Positions 25,409-34,228 of a stretch of 64,000 nucleotides of DNA are shown piece by piece. The stretch spans positions 3,332,501 to 3,396,500 of the forward strand of contig NZ_CP014692.1 of assembly GCF_002005445.1 (NCBI RefSeq). The letters run 5' to 3'. Numbering within the stretch: the stretch's first letter is position 1; the number at the start of each line of letters is the position of its first letter. The notes under the pieces are model-generated. The model was not told the origin of the DNA, searched no databases, and worked only from the letters and a program-made list of their open reading frames with translations. This DNA comes from Acetobacter aceti. GTDB lineage: Bacteria > Pseudomonadota > Alphaproteobacteria > Acetobacterales > Acetobacteraceae. A program made the translations under genes and the position numbers.

Positions 25409-26659
25409 ATGACCGCCAACCTGATTCGTGTTTCGGCTGCTGTTATCCTTATCCTCATCGCTCTATCGTGGATCTCGTCGATCTTTCAGAGCTTTGCCTG
25501 GATTATCGGCCCCGCCTTGCTTGCTTTTGCGGCCTATCGCCTGTGGCAGGTGATGGAGAACGGGCCACCAGAAGCGACCCGCTACACAGAACGTGCTATG
25601 ACTTTCGGTCGGAACAAGGCGAAGGAAATGGTTGACCGTTATCGGCAGGAAAGCGAGGCGCGTTTCGAACGGGAGAGATTGCTTCGCGAACAAAATGCTC
25701 AGGCATTCAAGTCGTCGCCACCGGATGATCAGCCGCCAATCGATCAGGGAACGGATAATCCTTCTTTACTTCATCCGGACGTTGCACCGCGACCAACCCC
25801 ACCACCGCGAAAGGCCGCCGCATTTCGAAAAGGCCCGACCGCGATCGAGAAACTTGACAATATGATCGGCCTGAAAGCCGTCAAGGATGAGGTGCATCGC
25901 TTGATGCGCCGGCTCGAACTCGAAAAAGAAAGGGAGAAATCCGGCTTCAAGGCGTCTGTCCCTTCTCTTCATTGTGTATTTCTGGGTAATCCGGGCACCG
26001 GCAAGACGACTGTGGCACGCCTTATGGGCGAAATTCTGCATGATTACGGCTATCTGCGTCGGGGCCACATGGTCGAGGCGGACCGTTCTCAACTTGTCGG
26101 TCAATATATTGGTCACACGGCTCCCATGGTTCAGGAGATCGTCACACGAGCAACGGATGGCGTGCTTTTTATCGACGAAGCCTATACGCTGGCACCGAAG
26201 AATGCCGGGAATGATTTCGGCGCTGAGGCGATCGACACGTTGCTCAAGCTGATGGAAGACCGACGTGATCGCATATGCGTCATCGTGGCAGGCTACACGA
26301 CCGAAATGGAGCGATTTCTCTCTGCTAATCCGGGCCTCAAGTCGCGCTTTACGCGCACCATCGAATTTCCAGACTATGCTGTCGACGAATTGGCCCAGAT
26401 TTATGTGGGTCATGCCACGAAGGAAGGCTTCCTTCTGAATGAAAGCGCCGCTTCCGCCGTCTTTCCCGCCTGCCAGGAACTCATTCGTCAGGGAGGCGCC
26501 CATTTCGGTAACGGGCGAGAAGTGAGAACATTGTGGGAAAGAACAAGAGAGTCGCATGCTGAACGCGTCATGGCACTACAAACTCGCAATCAGGAAGCCC
26601 TGCATACGATCGACGCCGTCGACATCGAAGATGCTGTCAAAAGAGGATATCACGGATGA
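25409..26659 (+). CDS. Membrane-anchored CbbX/SpoVK-like AAA+ ATPase
   Basis: This is a 416-residue protein. Two hydrophobic helices (~8-28 and ~30-48) form a membrane anchor, followed by a charged helix and a proline-rich linker (~95-135). One AAA+ module of the CbbX/SpoVK/EccA class completes it. Motifs are Walker [10 protein letters not shown], a pore-type GQYIGHTA, Walker [12 protein letters not shown], sensor-1 [10 protein letters not shown] and an arginine-finger region, [13 protein letters not shown]. Soluble CbbX acts as a Rubisco activase, but no Rubisco genes are here and the anchor points to a membrane-linked remodelling role. Its stop overlaps the start of a 57-residue membrane protein by four bases. 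The ribosome site is weak. Substrate unknown. Confidence 0.85.
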   Translation: MTANLIRVSAAVILILIALSWISSIFQSFAWIIGPALLAFAAYRLWQVMENGPPEATRYTERAMTFGRNKAKEMVDRYRQESEARFERERLLREQNAQAFKSSPPDDQPPIDQGTDNPSLLHPDVAPRPTPPPRKAAAFRKGPTAIEKLDNMIGLKAVKDEVHRLMRRLELEKEREKSGFKASVPSLHCVFLGNPGTGKTTVARLMGEILHDYGYLRRGHMVEADRSQLVGQYIGHTAPMVQEIVTRATDGVLFIDEAYTLAPKNAGNDFGAEAIDTLLKLMEDRRDRICVIVAGYTTEMERFLSANPGLKSRFTRTIEFPDYAVDELAQIYVGHATKEGFLLNESAASAVFPACQELIRQGGAHFGNGREVRTLWERTRESHAERVMALQTRNQEALHTIDAVDIEDAVKRGYHG

Positions 26660-26829
26660 GCGAAGACGATCATCCCTCTTTGAAAGCCCGATCATTTGCT
26701 GAACGGCTTAAAGAGGCGTTTCCTGTCGCGTTCAAGCAGGATGAGGCGTTTCGCTACGCGCTCATTCTGGGAATTCTCGCGCTTGCGATCGCCATACATG
26801 GTCATCATGCGACAAACATCGTCCGATGA
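26656..26829 (+). CDS. 57-residue single-helix membrane protein coupled to the AAA+ gene
   Basis: This small gene starts at the ATGA overlap with the AAA+ stop. It encodes a polar N-terminus ([20 protein letters not shown]), a hydrophobic helix (~33-48, [17 protein letters not shown]) and a short histidine-containing tail. The overlap, codon use and clean helix argue that it is real. A one-helix partner encoded directly after a membrane-anchored ATPase suggests an adaptor or substrate, but I recognise no family. Confidence 0.65.
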   Translation: MSEDDHPSLKARSFAERLKEAFPVAFKQDEAFRYALILGILALAIAIHGHHATNIVR

Positions 26830-27636
26830 GATACCGGTCGATATTTTTTGTCGATCCTGCTGCGCATGTCGCGATCAGCTTACCTGACTGAGCATTGTCT
26901 TTTTCCTGCCTTCCAACTTTACCGAACGAAGAAGGACGGAGCGGGCAGTCCACCCAACGCTCGTGGCAAAGGCAACCCGGCAGAGGATGAGAACCTGGTC
27001 ACTGGTCGTGTTGGCGGGACGAACGATTGTTATTCGGATTTCAAGCAACGAATTGGCAGGGGATTTGCTCACAATCCAGGCTCCCGTTTCCGAGCGAGTG
27101 ATCAGTCGATCCCTCCATCGCCACACATGATGCCCGACACCTCCCGCCCCACTGTTTTTCCAGCGAGGGCGACCATGGCGCCAGTTCGAAGCCCAGCCCT
27201 TCGTCGATCATGGCGAACCGACCGGACGCCAGGTTGAAACGCTGGCGGCAGGTGCCGGTAACGGGATCACCCTCACCGCTTTGCCGGAACGGTATCCCTG
27301 ACTTCCCGGTGAGGTTCCGGCCTCCCGCTCCTCCAGCACCTGATCGGTGATGTAGTTCAACCGCCGCATCATGACCGCGAGTTCACCGGAGAGTGAAATT
27401 ACCGAATGGCCGGTCATCCAGCACCCCGGATTGACGACCGCCATGACTGGGTGAACGAACTATCAGCTTTCGAGCGAAACATCTTGGTAACCGACATCCT
27501 CACGGTGAGGGGCGGTGACAGTGTGATACGCCAGCGTAAGGCGCGCTTGATGTTGCTTCACCTTCGGGTTGCTTTCGAAGGCATGAAGACCGGCTTCCCA
27601 GAAGGTACGCAAGGTGGGATCGCGGCCCCAAAAGCT
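26830..27636. other. Gene-poor degenerate region
   Basis: No intact gene is supported in these 807 bases. Short open frames on both strands look like decayed coding sequence. One example is a plus-strand stretch near 27140-27300 reading RPWRQFEAQPFVDHGEP, then a glycine-rich segment. None could be assigned to a family. The region may be an old insertion scar between the AAA+ and MFS operons. Confidence 0.4.
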
Positions 27637-28863
27637 TCAGGGCGGAGCGTCTGGTTCATGGCGGGGGATCGCAACAAAAGCCACTGCCGCTGCGGTCAGA
27701 CCGGCGACCGCGGCGACGCCGAGCGCCCAGCGTGGACCGAACGTGTCGGCAACCCAACCGACGATCGGTGCCCCAATCGGTGTGCCACCGAGGGCCACGC
27801 CCACGCGCAGCGCCATCACGCGCCCGCGCATCTCAGGCGCTGTCGAAAGCTGCATCAGGCTGTTCGTCGTATTGGTGAAGGTCAACGCCGCCACGCCAAT
27901 CACGACGAGAGCCGCGGTGAAGAGCCAATAGTCGGGCGCGATGGCCGCCAGCGCGCAGCCGACGCCGAACACGGCCGCGCCGGTCAGCAGCAGATCAAAG
28001 CGGGGCTCCTTTCGGCCGGCACCGAGGAACGCGCCCGCCATCGTGCCGATCGCCATGATGGAGGATAACAGGCCGTAGCCCTGAGCATTCGTGTGGAAGA
28101 CACCGACGGCCATGGTCGAGATGAAGATCGGAAAATTCAGCCCGAACGTGCCGATCAGACAGAGCATGATTAGAATCGCCCTCAGATCGCCACGGCCCCA
28201 GGCATAGCGGAACCCTTCGGTGAAACTTCCTTTGGTCCGATGCGCACGGATATTCGGCTGAAGATTACCGACGCGCAGCGCGCTGAGGGACAGCAGCACA
28301 CCGACGAACGAAACGCCATTGATCAGGAACGCCCAGCCCGTGCCGATGGCGGCGATCACGATCCCCGCAATGGCCGGGCCGATCATGCGCGCGGCATTGA
28401 ACGAGGTGGAGTTGAGCGCCACCGCGTTATGCAGATCATCGTCGCCCACGAGTTCGGCCACGAAAGTCTGTCGTACCGGCGCGTCGAAAGCGGCGGCGCT
28501 GCCGAACAAGAAGGCGAAGACATAGACATGCCAGAGCTGTACCAGGCCGAACACCGTCAGTATTCCCAGCCCCAGCGCCAGGATACCCATCGTCGCCTGC
28601 GTGACCATCAGGAGCTTGCGCTGGTTGAAATGGTCGGCGGCGAACCCCGTCCAGGGCAGCAGGAGCATCTGTGGTCCGAACTGTAACGCCATGACCAGCC
28701 CGACGGCGGAGGCGTCATGATGCGTCAACCGGGTCAGCACCAACCAGTCCTGGGCCGTCCGCTGTACCCAGGTGCCGATATTGGATACGAACGCGCCACC
28801 AGCCCAGATCCGGTAATTGACATTGCTCAGCGAACGGAAAAAACCGGAGGCCGGCGCCCTCAC
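27637..28863 (-). CDS. MFS transporter (EntS/DHA3-like)
   Basis: This 408-residue inner-membrane protein has 12 predicted helices and resembles the DHA3/EntS exporters. It has an N-terminal NYRIWAGGAFVSNIGTWVQRTAQDWLVL helix, the AADHFNQRKLLMVTQ loop of the MFS A-motif type, and SAAAFDAPVRQTFVAELVG. A late RGRVMALRVGVALGGTPIGAPIVGWVAD completes the pattern. I chose the GTG at 28863, which overlaps the preceding stop by four bases (GTGA); the upstream 107-residue extension has no similarity. It is the last gene of a MarR-isochorismatase-small membrane protein-MFS operon, so it probably exports a compound sensed by the MarR protein. Confidence 0.88.
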   Translation of the reverse strand: MRAPASGFFRSLSNVNYRIWAGGAFVSNIGTWVQRTAQDWLVLTRLTHHDASAVGLVMALQFGPQMLLLPWTGFAADHFNQRKLLMVTQATMGILALGLGILTVFGLVQLWHVYVFAFLFGSAAAFDAPVRQTFVAELVGDDDLHNAVALNSTSFNAARMIGPAIAGIVIAAIGTGWAFLINGVSFVGVLLSLSALRVGNLQPNIRAHRTKGSFTEGFRYAWGRGDLRAILIMLCLIGTFGLNFPIFISTMAVGVFHTNAQGYGLLSSIMAIGTMAGAFLGAGRKEPRFDLLLTGAAVFGVGCALAAIAPDYWLFTAALVVIGVAALTFTNTTNSLMQLSTAPEMRGRVMALRVGVALGGTPIGAPIVGWVADTFGPRWALGVAAVAGLTAAAVAFVAIPRHEPDAPP

Positions 28864-29189
28864 TGGCGTTCCGACATAGTGCCGCCGTGGAAACGTCCGA
28901 AGTGCCGGGCGGAAAACAGGGCAATCAGCAAAGCTCCGGCACCGAGCGCGGCGGCGTCGCTCACTTCCGCAAACGTAAATGCACCCACATGCCAAATCAG
29001 TCCGTAGCCAATGACGATGTTGGCGCTCCCCCAGACCACGTTGACGGTCGATGAGGAAAGCCCTTTCCCCGGTGGCCTGGCGAACGGACTTTGGAAAGGT
29101 CGGCCCATCATGCCGCTGACGACGTGAGGCACCGCATTGGCCAGGCAAGCGCCCCCGAAGAACCAGGCCACCAGATCGAGCCATAGCAT
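28860..29189 (-). CDS. Small four-helix membrane protein
   Basis: This 109-residue protein has three or four predicted helices (LDLVAWFFGGACLANAVPHVVSG, VVWGSANIVIGYGLIWHVG, AALGAGALLIALFSARHFG). I recognise no named family. It starts one base after the isochorismatase-like stop and overlaps the MFS start by four bases, so its translation is coupled to both. Probably an accessory to the exporter, or an inner-membrane enzyme partner. Confidence 0.6.
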   Translation of the reverse strand: MLWLDLVAWFFGGACLANAVPHVVSGMMGRPFQSPFARPPGKGLSSSTVNVVWGSANIVIGYGLIWHVGAFTFAEVSDAAALGAGALLIALFSARHFGRFHGGTMSERQ

Positions 29190-29190
29190 G

Positions 29191-29757
29191 TCAGGAGCCC
29201 TCTATGGCCGGCAACAGGGCCATGATATCCGCGCTTGTACCTGTCTCGCCAAGCCGGGGGAAAATAGACCTGATGCTGTAATCATGTGCTTCGACGCGAC
29301 CGTCCGTCATGGCGTCGATGGCGAGGGTGACGTTGAAGCCGGACTCATAGGCCTGACGCGCGGTGGCCTCGACGCCGGTGCCTGTCGCCACACCCGCGAT
29401 CACCACCTGGGTCACGCCGCGCGCCCTCAACTGCGATTCCAGGTCGGTGCTGGCAAAGGCCCCCCATGTCCGTTTCGTAACGACAATGTCGTCAGGCTGC
29501 TGATCGAGTTCCGGCACGAGGTCTGTCCATCCTTCCGGACGCGGGCTGGCCGGACGTCGTTGTTCCGTCCGGCCGGGAGCAGCGCCCGCGACATTAACGA
29601 GAACGACCGGCAGGGCGCGGGCGCGAAACGCATCGGCCAGGGTCCGGACATGCCCGATTACCGGTTCGATCGGATGCGCGAGCGGCAAACCGACGATGCC
29701 TTTCTGTAAATCGACGACGACCAGGGCAGTTCGGGGGTCCAGTGTTGTCAGCGTCAT
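29191..29757 (-). CDS. Isochorismatase-family cysteine hydrolase
   Basis: This 188-residue cytoplasmic hydrolase has the cysteine-hydrolase fold shared by isochorismatases, nicotinamidases and N-carbamoylsarcosine amidases. It shows DPRTALVVVDLQKGIVG with the catalytic Asp and VVTKRTWGAFASTDLESQLRARGVTQVVIAGVATGTGVEATARQAYESGFNVTLAIDAMTD. The usual nucleophilic Cys in G-V-A-T-x-x-C/G appears as Gly in GVATGTGVE, as in some divergent members, so activity is uncertain. It follows the MarR gene and precedes two membrane protein genes. The start at 29757 is chosen by homology and has no strong ribosome site. Confidence 0.85.
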   Translation of the reverse strand: MTLTTLDPRTALVVVDLQKGIVGLPLAHPIEPVIGHVRTLADAFRARALPVVLVNVAGAAPGRTEQRRPASPRPEGWTDLVPELDQQPDDIVVTKRTWGAFASTDLESQLRARGVTQVVIAGVATGTGVEATARQAYESGFNVTLAIDAMTDGRVEAHDYSIRSIFPRLGETGTSADIMALLPAIEGS

Positions 29758-29819
29758 GGGGCGCTCTTCTCCAAAATAACTATCGGGATCGAATTGAGCG
29801 GCGGCTCTGCCGCGTGTCA

Positions 29820-30272
29820 TCATTCGTCGACGAGCCGCCTCAGAAGCGTGACGGAGCGTGTGAGTTCGGCCTGTTCCTGCACCGAAAAACATGACTGCAG
29901 CGCGCGTGTCAGCCAGTCCTGTCGTGCGGCGCGCCCTTCAAGGATTTGTCTGCGGCAGGTGTCCGTCAGCGATAAAAGGGTCTGGCGTCCGTCCGAAGGG
30001 TCGGGCTGGCTGCGGATAAAACCGGCATCCGTCAGCGCCGCGATGATCGGCGCCATCGATTGCGGGCGGATACCCTGCGAGCGGGCGAGATGCGATGTCG
30101 TTGCGGGGCCATGCGATTCCAGGTGCAGCAGCACCGAGGTCTGGGAAGGTGTCAGTTCTCCGACATGAGCCTGTTCCCGCAGACGCCGTTTCAGTTTGCT
30201 CAGAAGAGCGCGCAGATCCTGCGCCAGGGCCGACGCCTCATGAAGAGGTGGTTCATTCAGGGGATTAGTCAT
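29820..30272 (-). CDS. MarR-family transcriptional regulator
   Basis: This 150-residue winged-helix repressor has the classic MarR layout. Dimerisation helices flank ELTPSQTSVLLHLESHGPATTSHLARSQGIRPQSMAPIIAALTDAGFIRSQPDPSDGRQTLLSLTD, and D-x-R-Q marks the wing. The ATG at 30272 follows GACGGA; an ATG five codons earlier (30287) has no ribosome site. It leads the operon with the isochorismatase-like hydrolase and MFS exporter and probably represses it until an efflux substrate binds. A TACAG-N5-CTGTA dyad lies just upstream. Confidence 0.88.
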   Translation of the reverse strand: MTNPLNEPPLHEASALAQDLRALLSKLKRRLREQAHVGELTPSQTSVLLHLESHGPATTSHLARSQGIRPQSMAPIIAALTDAGFIRSQPDPSDGRQTLLSLTDTCRRQILEGRAARQDWLTRALQSCFSVQEQAELTRSVTLLRRLVDE

Positions 30273-30290
30273 TCCGTCACGATACATTTA

Positions 30291-30305
30291 TACAGCTAAA
30301 CTGTA
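30291..30305. promoter_or_regulatory. Candidate MarR operator
   Basis: TACAG-CTAAA-CTGTA is a perfect 5+5 dyad 18 bases upstream of the marR-type start. Both the position and the TA-rich symmetric form suit autorepression by the MarR protein. No second copy was seen. Confidence 0.45.
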
Positions 30306-30747
30306 AAGTCTGACTGCTCAGGTAGACTACATAAAATCATGGGCTGCCTGGCCTGCTCGCAGTTGCCCTCAACCGACAGGCCCCGCCTTCATGCTCGCCT
30401 ATTTCAGTCAGAATCGCAGACGATCAGGGTGGATGGCTCGATCGCATTCACAATCACCGTTTCGCATCCGGTAATATACCGGCCAACGGAGCAGCCTGAC
30501 CCACAGGGTGCCAAGCTGCGGCTGGGACCTGCCATTGAACCCCTATGACCGCTCGACCTTTTACGGTGGCGGCGCGCATGGCTACACCGGTTATCCGGCG
30601 CTTGAATCCGTCGGCTGAAACTCCATTCCGGCCCGGAATGACCGATAGTCGTCCGAGCCGTCATCCCCTACGAAGCGCATCGCTCTATCTCAAGCATGTC
30701 ACGATGAGCCACAAAGGAAACGGCCATATCACTTCAGGCAAAACTCG
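30306..30747. other. Degenerate region without an intact gene
   Basis: This 442-base stretch has fragments that look formerly coding, such as a plus-strand stretch reading NPYDRSTFYGGGAHGYTGYP near 30540-30600. I cannot assign them. The region leads straight into the truncated SDR gene, so it may belong to the same decayed insertion. Confidence 0.35.
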
Positions 30748-31104
30748 ATGTCTTCGAAGCCGGCAAGGCAGTCTGACAGCCCTTTGGCCGTGCAACGGAC
30801 CGCCTATGCCGCAGCGAAATCGGCACTGATCAGCTTTTCGCGGGGGTGGGCTCTCGAACTTGCCACGACCGGGATTACGGTCAACATCGTCGCTCCTGGC
30901 CCAGCAGAGACCGAATTGTTTCGCGCCAACAACATGCCCGGCAGCAATGGTGAAAAACGCTATCTATCGGGCGTCCCCATGAAGCGGTTCGGAAGACCGG
31001 AAGATGTGGCGACGGCGGTTGCGTTTGTTCTGCCGGAAGACGCATCGTTCATGACGAGGCAGACCCTGCATATCGACGGCGGAGCCTCGATCGGAAAAGC
31101 CTGA
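30748..31104 (+). pseudogene. Short-chain dehydrogenase remnant (C-terminal half)
   Basis: The frame encodes the catalytic and C-terminal half of an SDR oxidoreductase. It has TAYAAAKSALISFSRGWALELA, with the active-site Tyr-x-x-x-Lys, and GITVNIVAPGPAETELF. VPMKRFGRPEDVATAVAFVLPEDASFMTRQTLHIDGG closes it. The N-terminal Rossmann half with the TGxxxGIG motif is missing and no continuation exists upstream in any frame. It is therefore a truncated pseudogene. The next 265 bases contain only short unassigned frames. Confidence 0.8.
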
Positions 31105-31370
31105 GGCGCCGCTGATACTCGATCCGGTCTCTGACGGATCCCCGCCCGTCCTGCGAGAACGACCTCGACGGCTGCATGAAACTCCGGCCGCGCACCGCTC
31201 GTCTCCACAACAGTCGTCATTTTCCTCACCACCAGCATCCCGGCCAACACATCGAAAGGATGTCCGCGCCGTCATTGACCACCCACACTTTCAAGACCGA
31301 GATGGATGTGCAAGCGTTGCGCACGCTCTATCCCTCGAACTTCCCGGCATAATCGCGAAAGGTCCGTTAC

Positions 31371-32246
31371 ATGTCTTCATCGAACACCTATACCCCGCCG
31401 CCGGTCTGGGCATGGAACGCCCAGAACGGTGGCGCATTCGCCAGCATCAACCGCCCGGTCGCAGGCCCCACGCATGAGAAGGCGCTTCCTGTCGGCCGCC
31501 ATCCGCTTCAGCTCTATTCGCTGGGAACGCCGAATGGCGTGAAGGTCACGATCATGCTGGAAGAGCTGCTGGCGGCGGGTCATGCGGGCGCCGAGTATGA
31601 TGCGTGGCTGATCAAGATCGGGGAGGGCGATCAATTCGGTTCCGGTTTTACCGACGTGAACCCGAATTCCAAGATCCCGGCGCTGGTGGATCATAGTCTG
31701 GACAGGCCGCTGAACGTATTCGAATCCGGCTCCATCCTGCTGTATCTTGCCGAGAAATTCGATGCGTTCCTGCCAAAGGATATTGCGGGTCGAACGGAAT
31801 GTCTCAACTGGCTGTTCTGGCAGGTCGGCAGCGGTCCCTACATCGGTGGCGGCTTCGGGCACTTCTATGCCTATGCGCCGGAAAAAATAGAATACGCGAT
31901 CAACCGCTTCACCATGGAGGCCAAGCGCCAGCTTGACGTGCTCGACCGTCAACTCGCCAGGAGCCCGTTCATCGCGGGAGACGACTACACGATCGCCGAT
32001 ATGGCGATCTTCCCCTGGTATGGCGGTCTCGTGGAAGGCTGGATGTACAACGACGCCGCCACGTTCCTGAACGTACAGGACTATCCGCATGTCCGGGCCT
32101 GGGCGGACCGGCTGCTCGAACGTCCGGCCGTCCGGCGTGGTCGAATGGTCAACCGTGTGATGGGCGAGCCGTCAAGCCAACTGCACGAACGCCATGACGC
32201 GTCCGACTTCGAGACGAAAACGCAGGACCGGCTTGCCCAGAGCTGA
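31371..32246 (+). CDS. yghU: YghU-like glutathione S-transferase
   Basis: This 291-residue cytoplasmic enzyme belongs to the nu-class GSTs typified by E. coli YghU, which reduce organic peroxides and disulfides with glutathione. It has the class-specific N-terminal extension (YTPPPVWAWNAQNGGAFASINRPVAG). A thioredoxin-like domain follows (LQLYSLGTPNGVKVTIMLEELLAAG; NPNSKIPALVD; FESGSILLYLAEKF). The helical domain has LNWLFWQVGSGPYIGGGFGHFYAYAPEK and ADMAIFPWYGG. Length is normal. The start at 31371 has a GAAAGG site. It stands alone next to the sigma factor module, in convergent orientation to it. Confidence 0.92.
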   Translation: MSSSNTYTPPPVWAWNAQNGGAFASINRPVAGPTHEKALPVGRHPLQLYSLGTPNGVKVTIMLEELLAAGHAGAEYDAWLIKIGEGDQFGSGFTDVNPNSKIPALVDHSLDRPLNVFESGSILLYLAEKFDAFLPKDIAGRTECLNWLFWQVGSGPYIGGGFGHFYAYAPEKIEYAINRFTMEAKRQLDVLDRQLARSPFIAGDDYTIADMAIFPWYGGLVEGWMYNDAATFLNVQDYPHVRAWADRLLERPAVRRGRMVNRVMGEPSSQLHERHDASDFETKTQDRLAQS

Positions 32247-32316
32247 TGTTCCGTGGACCGATCCCGCTGAAAACCGGTCCCCGGCCGCCGTCCGGATCCG
32301 GACGGCGGCGTTCACC

Positions 32317-32958
32317 CTACCAGCGGGTCAGCGGCGGCAGGATCAGACGCGTCACGAGTGTCACGACGCCGCAGGCCGCCGAATACCAGACGGCGACATA
32401 GAGCGGGTCGTCGAACGGACAGGCCAGCGTGAAGGCCAGCGCGCCAAAGGCCGCGGCGGCGATTCCCGCTGCCCAGGCCGTGCCGCGCGCATCCACCGGT
32501 GCGCCGCGCCGCGCGAACAGGCCGAGCGCCAGCACCGCCGGCAGGGACAGTTCCACGATTTTCCGCGCGCAGACGATGCCGTGCGCCGGATCGAGCCGCT
32601 GCCAGAGCACGGCGGGACCCGCCTGAAATACGTCCACCAGCCAGCCGAGCGCGAGTGCCGCGAGGGCGAGCATGCCCACGATGCGCAGACCGCGTCGCGG
32701 TGAGCGTGTGGGATCGAGCGACAGCAGCGCCGTGGCCCCGCCGACGGCGGCAATCACGGCCAGGCTTGCGGCCTTCCACCAGAAGCTCGGCATTCCCATG
32801 GCGTGCGGCATGTCCGGACGCATCAGGCCCAGCTTCAGCACGAGGACTATCTCGATCACGCCCAGCGCCAACAGGATCGTCGCGTCCCGCCACGGCGTCC
32901 GCCGTCTGACGGGACGCAGGCCGGTCGCGAGCCGATCGATCAGGGGATCAGTCGACAT
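32317..32958 (-). CDS. nrsF: NrsF-like (DUF1109) anti-sigma factor
   Basis: This 213-residue inner-membrane protein has six predicted helices and fits the DUF1109/NrsF family of anti-sigma factors for SigF-type ECF sigma factors. Characteristic parts are the N-terminal cytoplasmic DPLIDRLATGLRPVRRRTPWR segment, the helix pairs, and the C-terminal CPFDDPLYVAVWYSAACGVVTLVTRLILP helix. Two cysteines in periplasmic loops or helix ends (GIVCARK; LACPFDD) are candidate redox sensors, as reported for NrsF-like proteins. It overlaps the sigma factor gene and starts at ATG 32958 behind GAGG. It probably holds the sigma factor until oxidative stress. Confidence 0.88.
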   Translation of the reverse strand: MSTDPLIDRLATGLRPVRRRTPWRDATILLALGVIEIVLVLKLGLMRPDMPHAMGMPSFWWKAASLAVIAAVGGATALLSLDPTRSPRRGLRIVGMLALAALALGWLVDVFQAGPAVLWQRLDPAHGIVCARKIVELSLPAVLALGLFARRGAPVDARGTAWAAGIAAAAFGALAFTLACPFDDPLYVAVWYSAACGVVTLVTRLILPPLTRW

Positions 32959-33478
32959 CACTACCTCGCATTACTAAAGCATTCATGCGGTTCAGACCGC
33001 GATGAATGTTGACCTTGACCAGCGTGGCGGACTGTCCCGTGCGGCGTGCCGCCTCCTCGATACTCAATCCATGCAGCTTGACGAGGCGGATGGCTTCCGC
33101 CTGCGCTGGCTTCAACTGCCCGAGCAGGCGTTCCAGCGCATAGGCCGTCGTCACCTGCTCCTCATGATCCTGCACCGGCAGGTCGTCGTCGAGCGGCGCA
33201 TCATTCGCCCGGCCGGCGGCCCGCAACCGGTCGATCCACTTGTATCGAGCGATCGCCGCGATCCAGGGACCGAACTTCTGGGACGGATTGAAGGTATGCC
33301 GTTTCTCGTGAACGGCCAGCAGCGTGTCCTGCACGGCATCGTCAACCATGGATGGCGGCAAGCGCCGGAGAAAGAAGCGTCTCAGCCATGCCTGCGCCTC
33401 GACGAGCACGCGGCGATAGGCATCGGCATCGCCGGCCTGAGCCGCCGCCATCCAGCGGCTCCAATCCGCTTCCGTCAC
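32948..33478 (-). CDS. sigF: ECF sigma factor, SigF type
   Basis: This 176-residue RNA polymerase sigma factor has region 2 (~18-85) with FFLRRLPPSMVDDAVQDTLLAVHEKRHTFNPSQKFGPWIAAIARYKWIDRLR. Region 4 (~110-165) has YALERLLGQLKPAQAEAIRLVKLHGLSIEEAARRTGQSATLVKVNIHRGLNRM. It pairs with the overlapping NrsF gene and sits behind msrA in one operon. The start is GTG at 33478 with GGAGG five bases upstream. Three GTAACC-N16-CGAA sites around the locus fit what I recall of the SigF promoter from Caulobacter. It likely controls msrBA-sigF-nrsF, the cytochrome b/molybdopterin pair and the Met-rich peptide. Confidence 0.92.
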   Translation of the reverse strand: MTEADWSRWMAAAQAGDADAYRRVLVEAQAWLRRFFLRRLPPSMVDDAVQDTLLAVHEKRHTFNPSQKFGPWIAAIARYKWIDRLRAAGRANDAPLDDDLPVQDHEEQVTTAYALERLLGQLKPAQAEAIRLVKLHGLSIEEAARRTGQSATLVKVNIHRGLNRMNALVMRGSDVD

Positions 33479-33507
33479 GAACCCTCCATCCCTGGTTACT
33501 GCGAGAG

Positions 33508-34215
33508 TCAGCTCCCGCCATCGTCGGCCAGCGTCAGCACAGGCTGCGCGCGCCAGGACGATGCGAACAACGCGTGCAGCGCCTCGATCCGTGGTGCGTC
33601 ATATGTAGCGATATACGGATGATCCGGATAGCGGGCCGCGAAATTTTGGTGATCTGCCTCGGCCGGGTAGAATCCACGATCTGACATCACCTGCGTTGCG
33701 ATGGGGCGCGTGAAGACATGCGCCGCGTCGAGCTGCGCGATATAGTCATGCGCTTGCCGTGCCTGTTCGGTGGACCGCGTGTAGAGCACGGAGCGATATT
33801 GCGTGCCGTCATCCGGGAACTGGCGGTTCACCTGTGTCGGGTCGAGCGCAACAGAAAAGAAGATGCGCATCAACGTGCCGTAGCTGACCTGCGTCGGATC
33901 AAAGTCGACTTCAACCGACTCTGCGTGTCCCGTATCGCCGCTGCTGACGGTCTCATAATCCGCCGTGTCGCGCGCACCGCCGTCGAAACCCGCGCGGGTC
34001 GCGGTCACGCCACGGATATGTTCGAACACGCTCTGCACGCCCCAGAAGCAGCCACCCGCGAAGACGGCGCTTGCATGGTGCGTCGCGGGCGCCGGTTCCG
34101 CCAGAACGGGTGCCGGAAGAACACGGGGGCCGGGCTCTCCCATCGCCGTGTGGCAGGCGACACCGAGGGTAGCCAGCGCCACCAGAGAAATGCCAAAAAA
34201 TCCTGATCGTGTCAT
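33508..34215 (-). CDS. msrA: Exported peptide methionine sulfoxide reductase MsrA
   Basis: This 235-residue MsrA reduces Met-S-sulfoxide. An N-terminal signal segment (GFFGISLVALATLGVACHTAMG), with a Cys that could be a lipobox (LGVAC), indicates periplasmic or membrane-attached location. The catalytic AVFAGGCFWGVQSVFEHI motif is intact, with VEVDFDPTQVSYGTLMRIFF and ADHQNFAARYPDHPYI downstream. It starts 13 bases after msrB and precedes sigF by 29 bases. A periplasmic MsrA beside an exported methionine-rich peptide points to recycling of oxidised methionine as an oxidant sink. Confidence 0.95.
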   Translation of the reverse strand: MTRSGFFGISLVALATLGVACHTAMGEPGPRVLPAPVLAEPAPATHHASAVFAGGCFWGVQSVFEHIRGVTATRAGFDGGARDTADYETVSSGDTGHAESVEVDFDPTQVSYGTLMRIFFSVALDPTQVNRQFPDDGTQYRSVLYTRSTEQARQAHDYIAQLDAAHVFTRPIATQVMSDRGFYPAEADHQNFAARYPDHPYIATYDAPRIEALHALFASSWRAQPVLTLADDGGS

Positions 34216-34228
34216 GATTTCAGCTCCT

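Noticed and set aside
33494..33499. A fourth GTAACC hexamer in the msrA-sigF gap
   Set aside because: No CGAA follows at 16 bases; the nearest CG is at 14. It also overlaps the region of the sigF ribosome site, so I treat it as chance.
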